Source: Clostridiales bacterium
GTDB lineage: Bacteria > Bacillota > Clostridia > Christensenellales > Aristaeellaceae
Length of the DNA: 6,531 nt
Assembly: GCA_012522875.1 (NCBI GenBank)
Contig: JAAYJP010000174.1
Coordinates: 1 to 6,531 of the forward strand
Direction: 5' to 3'
Below the pieces are notes generated by a model, which was not told where the DNA came from, ran no database searches, and saw only the letters and a list, made by a program, of their open reading frames with translations. The position numbers and the translations under genes are program-made. Of this stretch, positions 6,258-6,531 are shown piece after piece. Positions within the stretch are counted from its first letter, which is position 1. Each line of letters opens with the position of its first letter.

Positions 6258-6531
6258 ATGTTTCAGATGCGATCGCGCTTAAGCGGTGCAGCAGTTCTCC
6301 CCGGATATCCCGGTGGATGACCTCTGCAATCACCTGGGTCCAGCCATAGATGAAGTACATCCAGCCATCCTCGATCAGCAGCTTGCGTTCCTTTGCCTGG
6401 CGGCGCGCCTGATGCATGAACTCCAGGCTCCCCCGGTAGTTTATCTCCCATACCAGCGCCTCTTCGGGAAAAGCCGCGTTATCGCTGATGGGGGAACCGG
6501 GCCGGTCCTTGCCAAGGCCCGTGGCATTGAC
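6256..6531 (-). CDS. Shikimate dehydrogenase-like (AroE superfamily) protein, C-terminal part
   Basis: The 3' end of a gene that enters from the right edge; 91 residues plus a TAA stop are inside, with the first full codon at 6531. The visible part starts with VNATGLGKDRPGSP, the typical NAT-x-x-G segment after the Rossmann domain of shikimate and quinate dehydrogenases. It continues with LVWEINYRGSLEFM (26-39), matching the strand and Tyr-containing loop that usually reads D-x-x-Y-x-P-x-x-T, and ends in a helix with EDGWMYFIYGWTQVIAEV (54-71), at the place of the G-x-x-M-L-x-x-Q motif. In that motif the shikimate-binding Gln of classical AroE appears as Tyr62, and the Asp of D-x-x-Y appears as Glu29. 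An NAD(P)-dependent dehydrogenase of a different polyol, cyclitol or sugar acid is plausible. The N-terminal substrate domain is outside the window, so the call rests on about one third of the protein. Confidence 0.75.
   Translation of the reverse strand, partial: VNATGLGKDRPGSPISDNAAFPEEALVWEINYRGSLEFMHQARRQAKERKLLIEDGWMYFIYGWTQVIAEVIHRDIRGELLHRLSAIASET

Noticed and set aside
4219..6282. Plus-strand open frame of 687 codons across three to four minus-strand genes
   Set aside because: It is antisense to clearly recognisable enzymes, its translation resembles no family, and it has the His/Gly/Arg-rich make-up of a GC-rich shadow frame.
6263..6451. Minus-strand 62-codon open frame at the right edge
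   Set aside because: It is out of frame with the AroE-like C-terminal region, which reads open from the edge to the TAA at 6256-6258 with recognisable motifs.

Overview
The window is a GC-rich piece of bacterial chromosome packed with carbohydrate-catabolism genes. Strong AGGAGG-type ribosome binding sites, a cupin-type phosphoglucose isomerase, a KDPG aldolase resembling the Thermotoga form, and a DeoR regulator beside an FGGY kinase all fit a high-GC Firmicutes (Clostridia-like) anaerobe. That assignment is an inference; no phylogenetic marker gene is present.

Layout from right to left on the minus strand. An apparent operon enters from the right edge: the C-terminal 91 residues of a shikimate-dehydrogenase-like protein (6256 to beyond 6531), a cupin-type glucose-6-phosphate isomerase (5644-6246), a D-2-hydroxyacid dehydrogenase (4687-5640), a KDPG/KHG aldolase (4024-4665) and a FucI-like sugar isomerase (2650-3990). 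The gaps are 9, 3, 21 and 33 bases, so co-transcription is likely. The operon promoter must lie beyond the right edge. A plus-strand DeoR-family regulator gene (1839-2636) converges on the isomerase gene with only 13 bases between the stops. It diverges from an FGGY carbohydrate kinase gene (173-1702) across 136 bases that hold a good sigma-70-type promoter and a 9-bp direct repeat that looks like an operator. Left of the kinase, positions 1-172 contain no gene but a well-formed leftward promoter (TTGACA-N17-TACACT) with a perfect 15-bp palindrome on its -10, three phased TTATCG boxes, a small hairpin and a 9-bp tandem repeat. These presumably control a gene off the left edge.

Working together: isomerase plus FGGY kinase suggests aldose to ketose to ketose-phosphate. 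The KDPG-type aldolase suggests cleavage of a 2-keto-3-deoxy acid phosphate to pyruvate and an aldehyde phosphate. The two dehydrogenases imply oxidation or reduction of a hydroxy acid or alcohol. I do not recognise this combination as a named pathway. Several members show substitutions at positions that bind substrate or metal in the classical enzymes, so the real substrate may be an unusual sugar, cyclitol or sugar acid. No transporter, dehydratase or glycosidase is visible in the window.
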